A stretch of DNA of 63,646 bases from Brachyspira murdochii (GTDB lineage Bacteria; Spirochaetota; JAAYUW01). The notes below the pieces were generated by a model. It searched no databases, was not told the DNA's origin, and was given only the letters and a program-made list of their open reading frames with translations. How positions within the stretch are numbered: the first letter of the stretch is position 1; every line of letters begins with the position of its first letter. The stretch spans positions 4,265 to 67,910 of the forward strand of contig DYJT01000006.1 in the NCBI GenBank assembly GCA_020722965.1, written 5' to 3'. The position numbers were made by a program, and so were the translations under genes. Positions 54,004 through 63,192 of this stretch are shown here, piece by piece.

Positions 54004-55608
54004 CTAATTCGAGCTCTTAAGCTTATTTATAGCTACCTCTGACGCGTAATAAAAGAAATAGATATTATCTTTAAGCTTTAAAAAACCATAAATACTTCCA
54101 TTTTCACCAACAACAAGGTTTTCTGTGCTTATTATATTGTTTACTTTCAATAATCTTGAAATAAGTGCTTCCCCCTTGTCATTTTTAATAATTAATTTTG
54201 CCGAAGGAGTAGGTAATTTTTCTAAAAATCTTACATAAAAAAGATAATTCCCTTCCGAAGAGCCAATGTAAGAATCTGAAACTGAAAGAGTAATTTTTTG
54301 AACACCATTTTCTACTTTTTCATTAAATAATTTTTTATAAAAAAATAACTTAGGATTAATCTTATCTTTTAAAATATCCATTTTATATATTGCGTCATAT
54401 AGGATATGTCCTTTCTCAAAATAATATACCTGAAATCCCAGAAATCCATCTGGGGTAATTATGGCATCCCCAAATTCTGAACTCAAAGTTAAATTATTAT
54501 TTTCAGGTATGACTAAATCGGTTAGATTAAATAAGATAAACTTACTATTTTGACTGAATAAGTAATTATGGTTATAGAATTGTTCTAAAGATAGTTTTTG
54601 TTCATCTAATTTTGGATTTATATCTATTTTAATATTATCCGTTTTGCCATTTTCTGTATATAAATTTAATTCTTGAGGCGATTCTATAATTTCTTCAACT
54701 TTATCCTCTGTTTTTAAAGAAAATCGTAAAAAGCAAGCTAAAGAAGTTGTGTTGGCTAAGGCGGTTGGCATTCCCGTATCCTCATACATCGTTGGAAGAA
54801 TAAAATAAATATAATTGGTTCCGTCTATCTTTTTCCCATCCTTATTCGAACCTTCAACCAAATCTTCCTTTGTATGGTATATTTTTGAGTTGTGTGGAAA
54901 TGATGGATAATTTGGCGAGAGAGCTATTACCCTATTGAAATCTCCATATTGATTGAATACCATAAAAAAAGTATAATATCTAACATTACTTTTCCTTTCT
55001 TTCTCTGAATAAAGGTTTTCAAAATAGTTAAGCTTTTCAACAAGATTATTTGATTCTTCATTATTTAAAAGATAAAATATGGGATGGTCTTTATCTGAAT
55101 AATTTGCTAAAAATCCCGAACAATCATCATTAATATTTTCTGTTGTTCCTTTTATCACTACCTTTAAATAGATATTATCGTTGAAATCTACTGATATCCC
55201 GGTAATTTCTGGCAATGGAAAATTTCTGATAATTTTCAATGTCTTTTGATCTTCCTCAAGTTTAGTCATAATTTTATCTTTATCTATCCCATAGCCACTG
55301 ACAGTAATTGAACTATTCTGAATCGTTAAAACTGTATTCCCATTTTTAGAATATTTGGTTAATGTACCATTAGAACTATCGTAGAAATATATATAGTATT
55401 TCCTGTAAAAAATATAAGATGGCGGATCTTTTGGATAGACCTCATCATTTTGTGTAGTTGTAGGAGGATCATATTTTATATGAAACAGATTGATCCTTTT
55501 GATTTCGATTCCATTAGAACTCTGACAGGAAATAGATGAAAAGACAAATAATATAGTTATAAAAAAAATGATTAAAGTTTTTTTTATTTTTTTCTTATAA
55601 TTTCCCAT
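54004..55608 (-). CDS. Putative beta-propeller-like lipoprotein
   Basis: About 534 aa. Signal segment with lipobox ISSISC (Cys ~29 from the ATG at 55608, which follows AAGG; the frame extends to 55656 without a site). The mature protein repeats blocks such as YIFYRKYYIYFYDSSNGTLTKYSKNG and SVYGFLKLKDNIYFFYY, which are blade-like in a beta-propeller. It resembles spirochaetal surface propeller lipoproteins, but I cannot name a family. Follows engB on the same strand. Confidence 0.6.
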   Translation of the reverse strand: MGNYKKKIKKTLIIFFITILFVFSSISCQSSNGIEIKRINLFHIKYDPPTTTQNDEVYPKDPPSYIFYRKYYIYFYDSSNGTLTKYSKNGNTVLTIQNSSITVSGYGIDKDKIMTKLEEDQKTLKIIRNFPLPEITGISVDFNDNIYLKVVIKGTTENINDDCSGFLANYSDKDHPIFYLLNNEESNNLVEKLNYFENLYSEKERKSNVRYYTFFMVFNQYGDFNRVIALSPNYPSFPHNSKIYHTKEDLVEGSNKDGKKIDGTNYIYFILPTMYEDTGMPTALANTTSLACFLRFSLKTEDKVEEIIESPQELNLYTENGKTDNIKIDINPKLDEQKLSLEQFYNHNYLFSQNSKFILFNLTDLVIPENNNLTLSSEFGDAIITPDGFLGFQVYYFEKGHILYDAIYKMDILKDKINPKLFFYKKLFNEKVENGVQKITLSVSDSYIGSSEGNYLFYVRFLEKLPTPSAKLIIKNDKGEALISRLLKVNNIISTENLVVGENGSIYGFLKLKDNIYFFYYASEVAINKLKSSN

Positions 55609-55636
55609 AGATAACCTTGCTTTAAATAAATTTAAA

Positions 55637-56224
55637 TTACAACACAATATTTTCAATATAATTTAAGATTAAATCTTTCCCAACTTTTGTCAAAGATGAA
55701 AAAGGGATTACAAGTTCTCTGTCACAACTAAATTTCTCGACAAAATAAGATTTAATTCCAGAAATCTTGTTTTTCGCAATCTTGTCAATCTTTGTAAGTA
55801 TATATAAAATGGGAAGATCATTTGATTTTAAATATTCTATGAGATCTTCATCAAGAGAATCTACTTTTCTTCTAGAATCAATGAGGAAAAACGCATATCT
55901 TTTAATCTGTTCTTTATTAAAAAAGCCATCTATTAAATCATTCCAACCCTTTTTTGTAAGGCTGCTGACCGCGCCATAACCATATCCAGGAAAATCTATC
56001 AGATAGAAAAGGTTATTGATATGGTAGAAATTTAAACTTCTTGTTTTTCCTGGTCTTGAAGACACATATGCTATATTTTTTCTTTCCAGGATAGTATTAA
56101 TAAAACTAGATTTTCCAACATTTGATCTTCCAATAATACATATAGAAGGTTGATCTATGGAAGGAAGATCCTCTTTTTTAAATATTGTATACTTAATATC
56201 ACAACTTTTTATTTTTAAGCTCAA
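55637..56224 (-). CDS. engB: Ribosome-biogenesis GTPase EngB/YsxC
   Basis: 195 aa. Small Ras-like GTPase for large-subunit assembly. G1 is GRSNVGKSS (32-40), G2 around SSRPGKTRSLN, G3 DFPGYGYG (~77-84), G4 TKID (~143-146) and G5 PFSSLTKVG (~172). Circularly standard order, normal length (190-210). Start ATG with a weak A-rich site. Between lptF/G-like and the lipoprotein gene. Confidence 0.94.
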   Translation of the reverse strand: MSLKIKSCDIKYTIFKKEDLPSIDQPSICIIGRSNVGKSSFINTILERKNIAYVSSRPGKTRSLNFYHINNLFYLIDFPGYGYGAVSSLTKKGWNDLIDGFFNKEQIKRYAFFLIDSRRKVDSLDEDLIEYLKSNDLPILYILTKIDKIAKNKISGIKSYFVEKFSCDRELVIPFSSLTKVGKDLILNYIENIVL

Positions 56225-56234
56225 TTTAATTCCT

Positions 56235-57320
56235 TTAAAAAACCTTATCTGCCTTTATCAAGGCAAGAATTCCTAAGATTAAAAATATTATAGGTCCTAA
56301 AATAGCTGAAACAAATGCGTCACCAATCCCTCTTTTACCTAAAACCCAAAGGGTATTAATCAAAAAATAGTATGATCCATAGATTATTATACTTACTATA
56401 AGACCCATGATAAGTATATTCTTCCTAAAAAAAGAACCTGCCGCGATTCCAAAAAGTGAAATTAAAAATCCCGATATTGGGAAAACAAATTTTGCCCAAA
56501 AATTAAACTCATCCATATAATTAACAATATTATATTTGCGCATTAAATTAATTGTCTGCCAACCTTCCTTTATATGAAGCAACTCCATATCAAATGATGC
56601 CTTTTGAAATAGTTCTGGTCCATCCCCAAGTTTATAGATCTTTTGATCATATTTATACAGTCTTACTTCCTGTTTATTTAAATCATATTTATATTCATTG
56701 GCATTGATTATCTGCCAGTTCCCATTTGAAATATATTTAGCACTTTCCGCTATTATCTCAGTTTTAATCCCCGAATTTTTTAAATATTTAATTATTCTAA
56801 TATCATATATTTCTTTTGCCAGATCGATATATTTGCCTATATAATATATATTACCTGAAGAGCCTGTTAATGTAATATTAAAATTATCTTTCACCTGGGT
56901 TTTAGGAAAAAATCTATTTTCAATCTCTATCTTTTTTTTATAATTATCTATAACAAATCTATCTTGATTAAAGATTATAAAAATTGAAAGAAAAAAGATA
57001 AATATTATTAGAATAATTGCCATAGAAAAAGTAGATACTCCACTTGTATGAATCGCAAGTAACTCCGATGATATATTTAGCGAGGATATAACATAAACTG
57101 TACTTATAAGAATAGCAACCCCAAACATCTGAAAATAGATGTATGGAATCCAATAAAGAAAATAGAGTAGAAGGGATTTTAAATCCATTTTCATATACTT
57201 GTTAACATTAAATATAAAATCCTGAATTATATATAAAAATACTACCAGACAAGAGATAATTATAAAAGGCAAAATAAATTTCTTTACTAAATATTTACCT
57301 ATTCGATATGGTATTTGCAA
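56235..57320 (-). CDS. LptF/LptG-family permease
   Basis: 361 aa with six helices (three N-terminal to ~105, three C-terminal from ~275) around a periplasmic beta-jelly-roll (~120-260), the arrangement of the LPS export permeases. RIGKYLVKKFILPFI at the start and FPISGFLISLFGIAAG near the sixth helix match the family. Only one member is here; in organisms with one or unusual copies it may move lipoproteins or lipopolysaccharide. LptF and LptG cannot be told apart. Confidence 0.85.
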   Translation of the reverse strand: MQIPYRIGKYLVKKFILPFIIISCLVVFLYIIQDFIFNVNKYMKMDLKSLLLYFLYWIPYIYFQMFGVAILISTVYVISSLNISSELLAIHTSGVSTFSMAIILIIFIFFLSIFIIFNQDRFVIDNYKKKIEIENRFFPKTQVKDNFNITLTGSSGNIYYIGKYIDLAKEIYDIRIIKYLKNSGIKTEIIAESAKYISNGNWQIINANEYKYDLNKQEVRLYKYDQKIYKLGDGPELFQKASFDMELLHIKEGWQTINLMRKYNIVNYMDEFNFWAKFVFPISGFLISLFGIAAGSFFRKNILIMGLIVSIIIYGSYYFLINTLWVLGKRGIGDAFVSAILGPIIFLILGILALIKADKVF

Positions 57321-57347
57321 ATTAGCCTTCTTGTAGTTTATATGATT

Positions 57348-57650
57348 TTAACAATTATTAAGAGAATAATCTTCTATTTCAAAAAGGTAATCACATATCC
57401 TCCCTGGATAGTATGATTCAACAAAATTTATTATATTTTCTTTCATCTTATTCGATAGAATTCTTTTCATACTTACTGCCGATATTCCTACCTTTGCGTA
57501 ATGAAAATCTTCCCCAACAAGAATTTCCGAGACGGAAACATTAAATCTATTTCTTATAGACGATATAACTGAATTTACTACTCTTCTTCTGTCTTTTAAA
57601 GATCTTGCTTCTTCGATATGTAACTCGATATATCCAATAAGTACTATCAT
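57348..57650 (-). CDS. DUF503/YlxP-type small protein
   Basis: 100 aa. LHIEEARSLKDRRRVVNSVISSIRNRFNVSVSEI matches the conserved core of DUF503 proteins, which are small ferredoxin-like folds often near ribosome-binding factor A. Residues SLKDRRR and RFNVSVSE are the strongest. Function in the family is not established. It diverges from the imuB promoter, 113 bp away. Confidence 0.85.
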   Translation of the reverse strand: MIVLIGYIELHIEEARSLKDRRRVVNSVISSIRNRFNVSVSEILVGEDFHYAKVGISAVSMKRILSNKMKENIINFVESYYPGRICDYLFEIEDYSLNNC

Positions 57651-57702
57651 TAATGACGATATAAATCAAACTGATTTTTTTGCAACTTTTATTACTTTTT
57701 AC

Positions 57703-57731
57703 TTGACACCCAAAATATTTTGGGCTATTCT
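57703..57731 (+). promoter_or_regulatory. imuB-dnaE2-lexA promoter with palindromic operator
   Basis: A perfect -35 TTGACA (57703-57708) and -10 TATTCT (57726-57731) are separated by 17 bp. Sixteen of those are a perfect palindrome CCCAAAATATTTTGGG (57709-57724), so a dimeric repressor bound there would block polymerase. It is the obvious candidate LexA/SOS box for this genome. Its 5-4-5 layout CCAAA-N4-TTTGG resembles the B. subtilis box in geometry but not in sequence. TTG start of imuB is 32 bp below the -10. Confidence 0.78.
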
Positions 57732-57762
57732 CTTTTTAAGCAAGATTTTTTAAGGAAAAACC

Positions 57763-59019
57763 TTGAAAGATAAAAAGATATCTCCTCTTTTTGTCAATAT
57801 ATATAATCCTTCCCTCACAATAAGCATTGCACAAAGAAGATATAATAGAAAAGATATCATACTCTATTATGAAAACAATAATGTCGATTATGTCTATTCA
57901 TGTTCAAAACCTTTAAGATATTATGGCATAAAACCTGGTCTATCGATAAATTTCGTTAGAAAAATAGTAGATAAATTTTTCCCTCTTGAAGCCAAACAGT
58001 TTACGAAGGAAAAGGATGAAATTAAAAAGATCATTAACGATAAAATGCAAGAGTTCTCCTTTTCAATAAACGAATTACCTTATTTTACAGTCAATCCAGG
58101 TAACTTCGATTCATATTCATTACTTGCAGATTTCACAGGTTGTCAGCTACTATATAAACCCATTTACAATTCTCTCGATCTAATCTTCAAATCTATCGCA
58201 AAAGAAATAGGAACACTTAATTTTTCTTTCTTCATTTCAGATTCTTTTTCCTTTTCAACCTTTTACCCTTCAGGTTTTATTTTTGAATTGGATAAAAATC
58301 TTTCGGCATATTTTTTTAATTCAAAGCAATTTACCGATTTTGTCAAACTCTCGACAATACTATCCCCCCTGACTTTTTTTGAGGAAAGTGGTTTTTTTTA
58401 CTTTTCTGATCTTGAAAAACTTCCATCTAACTTTCAAGATAAACTTTTGGATCTGTCTATCTACTCCTCACCACTTTCCTCTCGAATTAAACTTTCCAAT
58501 AGACTTAAGCCTCTTTTGGCCTATTATAAATCTTCAAAGAGTTTAAAAGCTCTTGATCTTTTTGTTTTTAAAATCACGCAAAGGCTTTTAAATAGAAATC
58601 AAAAAAATAAATATGAGATTCAAATTATCTTTACCTTACCTACAAATGACAAAAACAAGATCTTTTCTGAAATTAGAAGAAAATTATTTTTGGAATCCTA
58701 TTTTTTAAAAAATTACTGGCTAAATTCCAGATCACAAACAATTTTTACGGTAATCGAATACTCTAATCAATCGATAGACCGTTTTGGGTTACATTTTTCA
58801 GAGAAAGAACTACTGGAATTTTTCACATCGATAGCAACGCAGATAACATCTAAACTTAAAGGTAAATCTTCTGTCTGCCAGATAACAATAGAGCTTGATA
58901 AAAGTACATGCGAAGAACTTTTCGAAAGCAATATTTTTATTGAAAACAAGAAGTTGCTTTCATTATTCGATGAGCTTACAAGAAAATTTGGGGAAAGCAA
59001 AATTCATCTTGCGGGGTAA
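57763..59019 (+). CDS. imuB: ImuB-like catalytically dead Y-family polymerase homologue
   Basis: 418 aa, TTG start behind TAAGGAAA. Divergent Y-family DNA polymerase fold: palm/fingers 1-~230, thumb, and little-finger-type C-terminus ending in TRKFGESKIHLAG. Both metal-binding Asp positions are changed: the first motif reads FVNIYNPSL (Asn12 where Asp is expected) and the second SINELPYF (Asn104-Glu105 in place of Asp-Glu). Such loss is typical of ImuB, which links DnaE2 to the clamp. First in the cassette with dnaE2 (3 bp after) and lexA. No imuA is adjacent. Confidence 0.72.
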   Translation: MKDKKISPLFVNIYNPSLTISIAQRRYNRKDIILYYENNNVDYVYSCSKPLRYYGIKPGLSINFVRKIVDKFFPLEAKQFTKEKDEIKKIINDKMQEFSFSINELPYFTVNPGNFDSYSLLADFTGCQLLYKPIYNSLDLIFKSIAKEIGTLNFSFFISDSFSFSTFYPSGFIFELDKNLSAYFFNSKQFTDFVKLSTILSPLTFFEESGFFYFSDLEKLPSNFQDKLLDLSIYSSPLSSRIKLSNRLKPLLAYYKSSKSLKALDLFVFKITQRLLNRNQKNKYEIQIIFTLPTNDKNKIFSEIRRKLFLESYFLKNYWLNSRSQTIFTVIEYSNQSIDRFGLHFSEKELLEFFTSIATQITSKLKGKSSVCQITIELDKSTCEELFESNIFIENKKLLSLFDELTRKFGESKIHLAG

Positions 59020-59022
59020 TTT

Positions 59023-62000
59023 GTGCAACTATTTGTCCACACAAAATATTCATTTTTCGAAAGCGATATCGATTTAAACTACTATATTGAAGAACTTTCT
59101 ATTAATAAGGGGAAATATGCTGCCATAACAGATAAAAACAATGTTTATGGAATGTGGGAATTTATCCGAATTTCAAAGCAGAATAAGATTTTCCCCATTG
59201 TTGGTGTTCATATAGCACCAAAAATTAAAGATTCACTTTATAGCAATGGTGGCTTTTTATTGTTTTTAAAATCACAACAGGAAATTCACTCTTTTAATTC
59301 TATTATAAGTACGGCAACAAATGAAAAATCTTTTGACTATGTTTATGATAAGATTTCACAGCTTTCTGCACAAAATAGGTTAAACAAACTCGCATTCATC
59401 TCTCTTTCATTGAATTCTTATAAAACATTGATGCATCTTTCAATACCCATGGAAAATCTATATTTCGGTGTAATAGAAGATATCTTTACCATAAGACCCT
59501 ATCTAACGCCAAATCTGATAAACTTTTTTGAAAACTTTGATTTTCCAAATCCAATTTTTTTAACTAAGATATTCTACAAAAACCCCATCGAAGACGAATT
59601 TTTAAATCTTCTTGCCACATGCAAAAATAATCTTCTTATTAAAAGAAAAGAATCAATTTTCAAAAAAAGAAAACCTATAATTCAAAACTTCTCATCTATA
59701 TGTAAATTTTATTATCTTACAGAGGATAATTCATTTTTAAAAGACAAATCAAATCCATACAATATTCTTTCTAATAAAGCCAGAAAAACGATATTAAGTT
59801 GCATCGAAAATGCAAAGAATTTCCCATCGCTTTTTTCTGAAATAAAAAGTAAAAAACAGGTATTCCCATCATTTTACATAGACCCCGAGCTAAAACTTAA
59901 AAATATATGCTACTTAAAATTAAAGGAAAAAGGACTAAAAGATAATTTACTTTATCTTTCTAGATTAAATTATGAACTTGATATAATCAATAAAAAAGGA
60001 TTCTCTCAATACTTCCTTTTTGTATATGAAATAATATATTTTGCGAAAGAAAACAAGATCATCTTTCTGGGAAGAGGTTCTGCTGCTTCTTCTCTTGTAT
60101 CATTTTTATTAGGAATAACTGAAGTTGACCCAATAGCCTTAAAACTATATTTTGAAAGATTTTTAAATCCAGCCAGGGAATCTTACCCCGACATCGATCT
60201 TGATTTTTCATGGAAAGAAAGGGACAAAATACTATTATATTTATTAAAAAAATATCCCTCAAATTCCTGCATGGTTTCCACCAATATTTCAATGAACTTA
60301 AAAGGCGCATTCAGAAATTGCGCAAAATTTTATGGAATGGATTCAAGGTTGATTACTAAATATACAAAACTTATACCATCTTTTTTCTTTACCAAAAAAA
60401 CAGAAAAGATAAAAAATGTTTTGATTGAATTAGGTATCCCTGAAAAAATTGTAAAAAATACAGTAAAACTATTAAATTTGCCTTATGCAAAAGGGACTCA
60501 TCCAGGGGGGATTGTATTCTCAACCCCAGATATCTTAAGCTCAACTCCATTTTTATATGCCACTAAAGGTTTTGCTATTTCTCATTTTGACCGTAATTAT
60601 ATCGAAGATGCCGGTCTTATCAAAATAGATCTGCTTTCTCAAAGAGCATTGCAGGTATTGCAGGATGCGATTGAGAATATAAAAGAGTATAAAGATAAAA
60701 ACTTTGAATTAACCTTTGACATCGCAAATCAAGATAAAAAAACATGGGAAAAGATACGAATCGGTGATTGTAGAGGTTGTTTTTATATCGAATCTGCTGC
60801 CATGGTCAATTTTTTAAGAGATCTTGAAGTAAGCGACTTTGATCAGCTCGTTGCCGCTTCTTCAGTAATTAGACCAGGGGTTTCAGATTCAGGGATGAAA
60901 GAGATGTATATTTTCAGGAAGAAAAATCCAAATAATTTTGAATATGAAATTCCTATATTCAAAGAGATATTAAACGACACCTTTGGGATTATGATCTACC
61001 AGGAAGATGTCTTAAAAGTTGCCAGTATAATCGGAAATCTCTCACTTACCGATGCCGATATTTTAAGAAAGGCGATAAGTGGTAAAGACAGAAACCCAGC
61101 ACAGATAGCATTATTAAAAAAGAAATTTATAGAAGGAGGGCTTAATAATAAATATAATTTAAAAACCCTTGAAAAAATCTGGAAACAGATTGAATCATTC
61201 GCGGGTTATGCCTTTTGTAAAGCTCATTCAGCATCCTATGCTGTTTTATCCGTTAAATTAGCCTATCTTAGGACACACTTCACCCCCTTTTTTTATGCTG
61301 CGATTTTAAATAATTTCGGTGGTTTTTATCCTGCAATAGCATACAATATAATGGCTTTAAATGAAAATATCCCTGTCGATATCTGCAGAATAAAAAATGC
61401 GACAAAATTCACATTCTATGATAACAATAATATTATAATTGGACTATGTAATTTCTTTTTTTTAAACGAAAATGATAAGAATCTTCTTGTTAATATATCA
61501 AAATACTTAAGAACCGAAAAGGATTTTATCCTATCCCGATTCTTAGCTCTCCTTAAATTCGATAAACAAAAAACTATAAAACTGATTCAGATCGGGTTCT
61601 TTGACGATTGCTATAAATCTTCTTTTTTTACAAAAACCTTGTGTGAATATTTAATGCTTGAAAATGATTTTAAATTAGACAGGTTAATTGATCGAGAAAA
61701 AGAATTTACACAAATGATGCATCTATTTACTGAAAATAGGCTAAGCATATATTTTTATAGATATAAATATCTAGGTCTATTTGTCGATTCAACTCCTTTT
61801 CAAATTTTACAGATACTATCAGATGAAAATTTTTTAAAAAAGGTTGAAAAAAATAATTTAAAAAAATTCAGATTAGAATATAATTCAACTAAATTAGACG
61901 AAACAAACTTTGAAATTATTGGATGGATAATTACTTACAGAAGTGCCGTTACAAAAGAAGGGAAGTTAATGGGTTTTGCCACATTCTTTGATGGTAAGAA

Positions 62001-62214
62001 CTTTATTGAAACCGTACTTTTCCCCGATTCTTATTCAAGATATTACAATTTACTAAAATATTATAACTTTTTCATTTTAAAACTAAAATTTGAAAAAAAC
62101 AGCACTTCATCTTTTTTGGTAGAAGAACTTGAACCATTTCTTCCAGATTTTTTCGATAGATTAAAGGAGGTAAAAGTTGCAAGAGATAACAAAAAGGCAA
62201 AAACAGATTCTTGA
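59023..62214 (+). CDS. dnaE2: Error-prone DNA polymerase III alpha subunit (DnaE2 type)
   Basis: 1063 aa, GTG start. A degenerate PHP domain (~1-250, HTKYSFFES and ITDKNN, with lost metal ligands) is followed by the C-family polymerase: GRGSAASSL (~350), PDIDLDF with catalytic Asp390/Asp392, KIDLL with Asp536, IMIYQEDVL, and GYAFCKAHSASYA. OB-fold residues near 960-1060. Shorter than replicative DnaE (~1160), lacking the tau-binding end. Order after imuB and before lexA is that of SOS mutasome cassettes, so lesion bypass rather than replication. A stand-alone replicative copy could still be elsewhere. Confidence 0.88.
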   Translation: MQLFVHTKYSFFESDIDLNYYIEELSINKGKYAAITDKNNVYGMWEFIRISKQNKIFPIVGVHIAPKIKDSLYSNGGFLLFLKSQQEIHSFNSIISTATNEKSFDYVYDKISQLSAQNRLNKLAFISLSLNSYKTLMHLSIPMENLYFGVIEDIFTIRPYLTPNLINFFENFDFPNPIFLTKIFYKNPIEDEFLNLLATCKNNLLIKRKESIFKKRKPIIQNFSSICKFYYLTEDNSFLKDKSNPYNILSNKARKTILSCIENAKNFPSLFSEIKSKKQVFPSFYIDPELKLKNICYLKLKEKGLKDNLLYLSRLNYELDIINKKGFSQYFLFVYEIIYFAKENKIIFLGRGSAASSLVSFLLGITEVDPIALKLYFERFLNPARESYPDIDLDFSWKERDKILLYLLKKYPSNSCMVSTNISMNLKGAFRNCAKFYGMDSRLITKYTKLIPSFFFTKKTEKIKNVLIELGIPEKIVKNTVKLLNLPYAKGTHPGGIVFSTPDILSSTPFLYATKGFAISHFDRNYIEDAGLIKIDLLSQRALQVLQDAIENIKEYKDKNFELTFDIANQDKKTWEKIRIGDCRGCFYIESAAMVNFLRDLEVSDFDQLVAASSVIRPGVSDSGMKEMYIFRKKNPNNFEYEIPIFKEILNDTFGIMIYQEDVLKVASIIGNLSLTDADILRKAISGKDRNPAQIALLKKKFIEGGLNNKYNLKTLEKIWKQIESFAGYAFCKAHSASYAVLSVKLAYLRTHFTPFFYAAILNNFGGFYPAIAYNIMALNENIPVDICRIKNATKFTFYDNNNIIIGLCNFFFLNENDKNLLVNISKYLRTEKDFILSRFLALLKFDKQKTIKLIQIGFFDDCYKSSFFTKTLCEYLMLENDFKLDRLIDREKEFTQMMHLFTENRLSIYFYRYKYLGLFVDSTPFQILQILSDENFLKKVEKNNLKKFRLEYNSTKLDETNFEIIGWIITYRSAVTKEGKLMGFATFFDGKNFIETVLFPDSYSRYYNLLKYYNFFILKLKFEKNSTSSFLVEELEPFLPDFFDRLKEVKVARDNKKAKTDS

Positions 62215-62791
62215 CTATATTGCAAACTATATAGAGATAAACCAGTATCCACCGTCTTTAACGGAGATATCACAGGTCTTTTCGATTAACTTAAAAACAG
62301 CTCATGAATTTTTAGAAAGGCTTGCTAATAAAGGATATATAATCAAAGAAAAAAGAATTGCAAGATCGTTATTGCTTACAGATAAAGCAATTTCAGAGAT
62401 AAATCAGAGAAAAATACCGATCTATGGAACAACTGCTGCTGGGATGCCTATTGAAGCCATCGAAGACATAAAAGGTGAAATTGTAATTGATAAAAGAAGA
62501 TTTTCTGACGGAGAATATTTTGCCCTTGTGGTAAAAGGTGATTCTATGAAAGAAGCCGGCATTTTTGATGGAGATTATATCATAGTCAAAAAATCAGAAA
62601 TTGCGAAAGATGGGGATATAGTTGTAGCATTAATTGAGACAGATGTAACTCTTAAAAGGATATATTATGACTACAAAAAACATATGATAATACTTCACCC
62701 AGAAAATTCTGATTATTCTGATCTTATAATCTCACCTGATATTTTTAAATGCCTCGGAATTGTTGTAGGAGTTCAAAGATTTTTTGAATAG
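62177..62791 (+). CDS. lexA: SOS repressor LexA
   Basis: 204 aa with a TTG start 6 bp after AGGAGG, overlapping dnaE2 by 38 bp. An N-terminal winged helix (residues 1-65, ITKRQKQILDYIANYIE) binds DNA. The self-cleavage site is Ala88-Gly89 in TAAGMP, with catalytic Ser123 (GDSM) and Lys160 (TLKRI) of the S24 peptidase domain. RecA-filament-triggered cleavage derepresses SOS genes. Co-transcription with imuB-dnaE2 from one palindrome-bearing promoter implies autoregulation. Confidence 0.94.
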   Translation: MQEITKRQKQILDYIANYIEINQYPPSLTEISQVFSINLKTAHEFLERLANKGYIIKEKRIARSLLLTDKAISEINQRKIPIYGTTAAGMPIEAIEDIKGEIVIDKRRFSDGEYFALVVKGDSMKEAGIFDGDYIIVKKSEIAKDGDIVVALIETDVTLKRIYYDYKKHMIILHPENSDYSDLIISPDIFKCLGIVVGVQRFFE

Positions 62792-62802
62792 AGTATAAAA
62801 CA

Positions 62803-62826
62803 AGGGCTGCCTTTTGCAGCAGCCCT
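62803..62826 (-). terminator. Hairpin between convergent lexA and hup
   Basis: AGGGCTGC (62803-62810) pairs perfectly with GCAGCCCT (62819-62826) over an 8-base loop. Minus-strand reading is followed by TTGTTTTAT, so it best fits termination of hup; it may also slow lexA transcription. Confidence 0.78.
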
Positions 62827-62838
62827 AAAACAGAAATA

Positions 62839-63117
62839 CTATTTCCCTTTTACCATAGCCTTGAAATCTGAACCAGGAGCAAATTTTGGATATTTTGTAG
62901 CTGGGATTTTAATAGCAGCACCAGTTCTAGGATTTCTTCCGGCTCTAGCTGCTCTTTCAGCTCTTGAAAAAGTACCGAAACCGATTAATTGAACATTCTG
63001 CCCCTTTTTAACTGTTTCTTTAACAGTTTTCATGAAAGAACCAAGAAAAGTTTCAACATCTTTCTTTTTGAGTTTGGTGTCTTTAGCAATAGCATCAATG
63101 AGTTCTGCTTTGTTCAT
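62839..63117 (-). CDS. hup: HU-family DNA-binding protein
   Basis: About 92 aa. Dimeric nucleoid protein that bends DNA. NKAELIDAIAKDTKL at the start, GFGTFSRAERAARAGRNPRTG and the DNA-inserting beta-arm with Pro (NPRTG) are classic. Start chosen at 63117 (MNKAEL, behind GGAAGGAG); the frame extends 8 codons further. It is unusually G+C-rich for this window (Ala/Arg/Gly), as expected of a strongly conserved protein. Confidence 0.97.
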   Translation of the reverse strand: MNKAELIDAIAKDTKLKKKDVETFLGSFMKTVKETVKKGQNVQLIGFGTFSRAERAARAGRNPRTGAAIKIPATKYPKFAPGSDFKAMVKGK

Positions 63118-63164
63118 AGCATCTCCTTCCTTTTTTTTCAATATATTATAAGCTCTATGTCTAT

Positions 63165-63192
63165 TTCATAAGTTATAAAACTTGTTTGTCAA
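63165..63192 (-). promoter_or_regulatory. Candidate hup promoter
   Basis: Minus-strand TTGACA (63187-63192) and TATGAA (63165-63170) with 16 bp spacing. A perfect TATAAT lies nearer the gene (63145-63150) with a weak -35, so the true -10 is uncertain. Confidence 0.45.

Noticed and set aside
59023-62214. Main replicative DNA polymerase III alpha
   Set aside because: Shorter, with a degenerate PHP domain, and sits between imuB and lexA; an error-prone DnaE2 fits better, though not proven.
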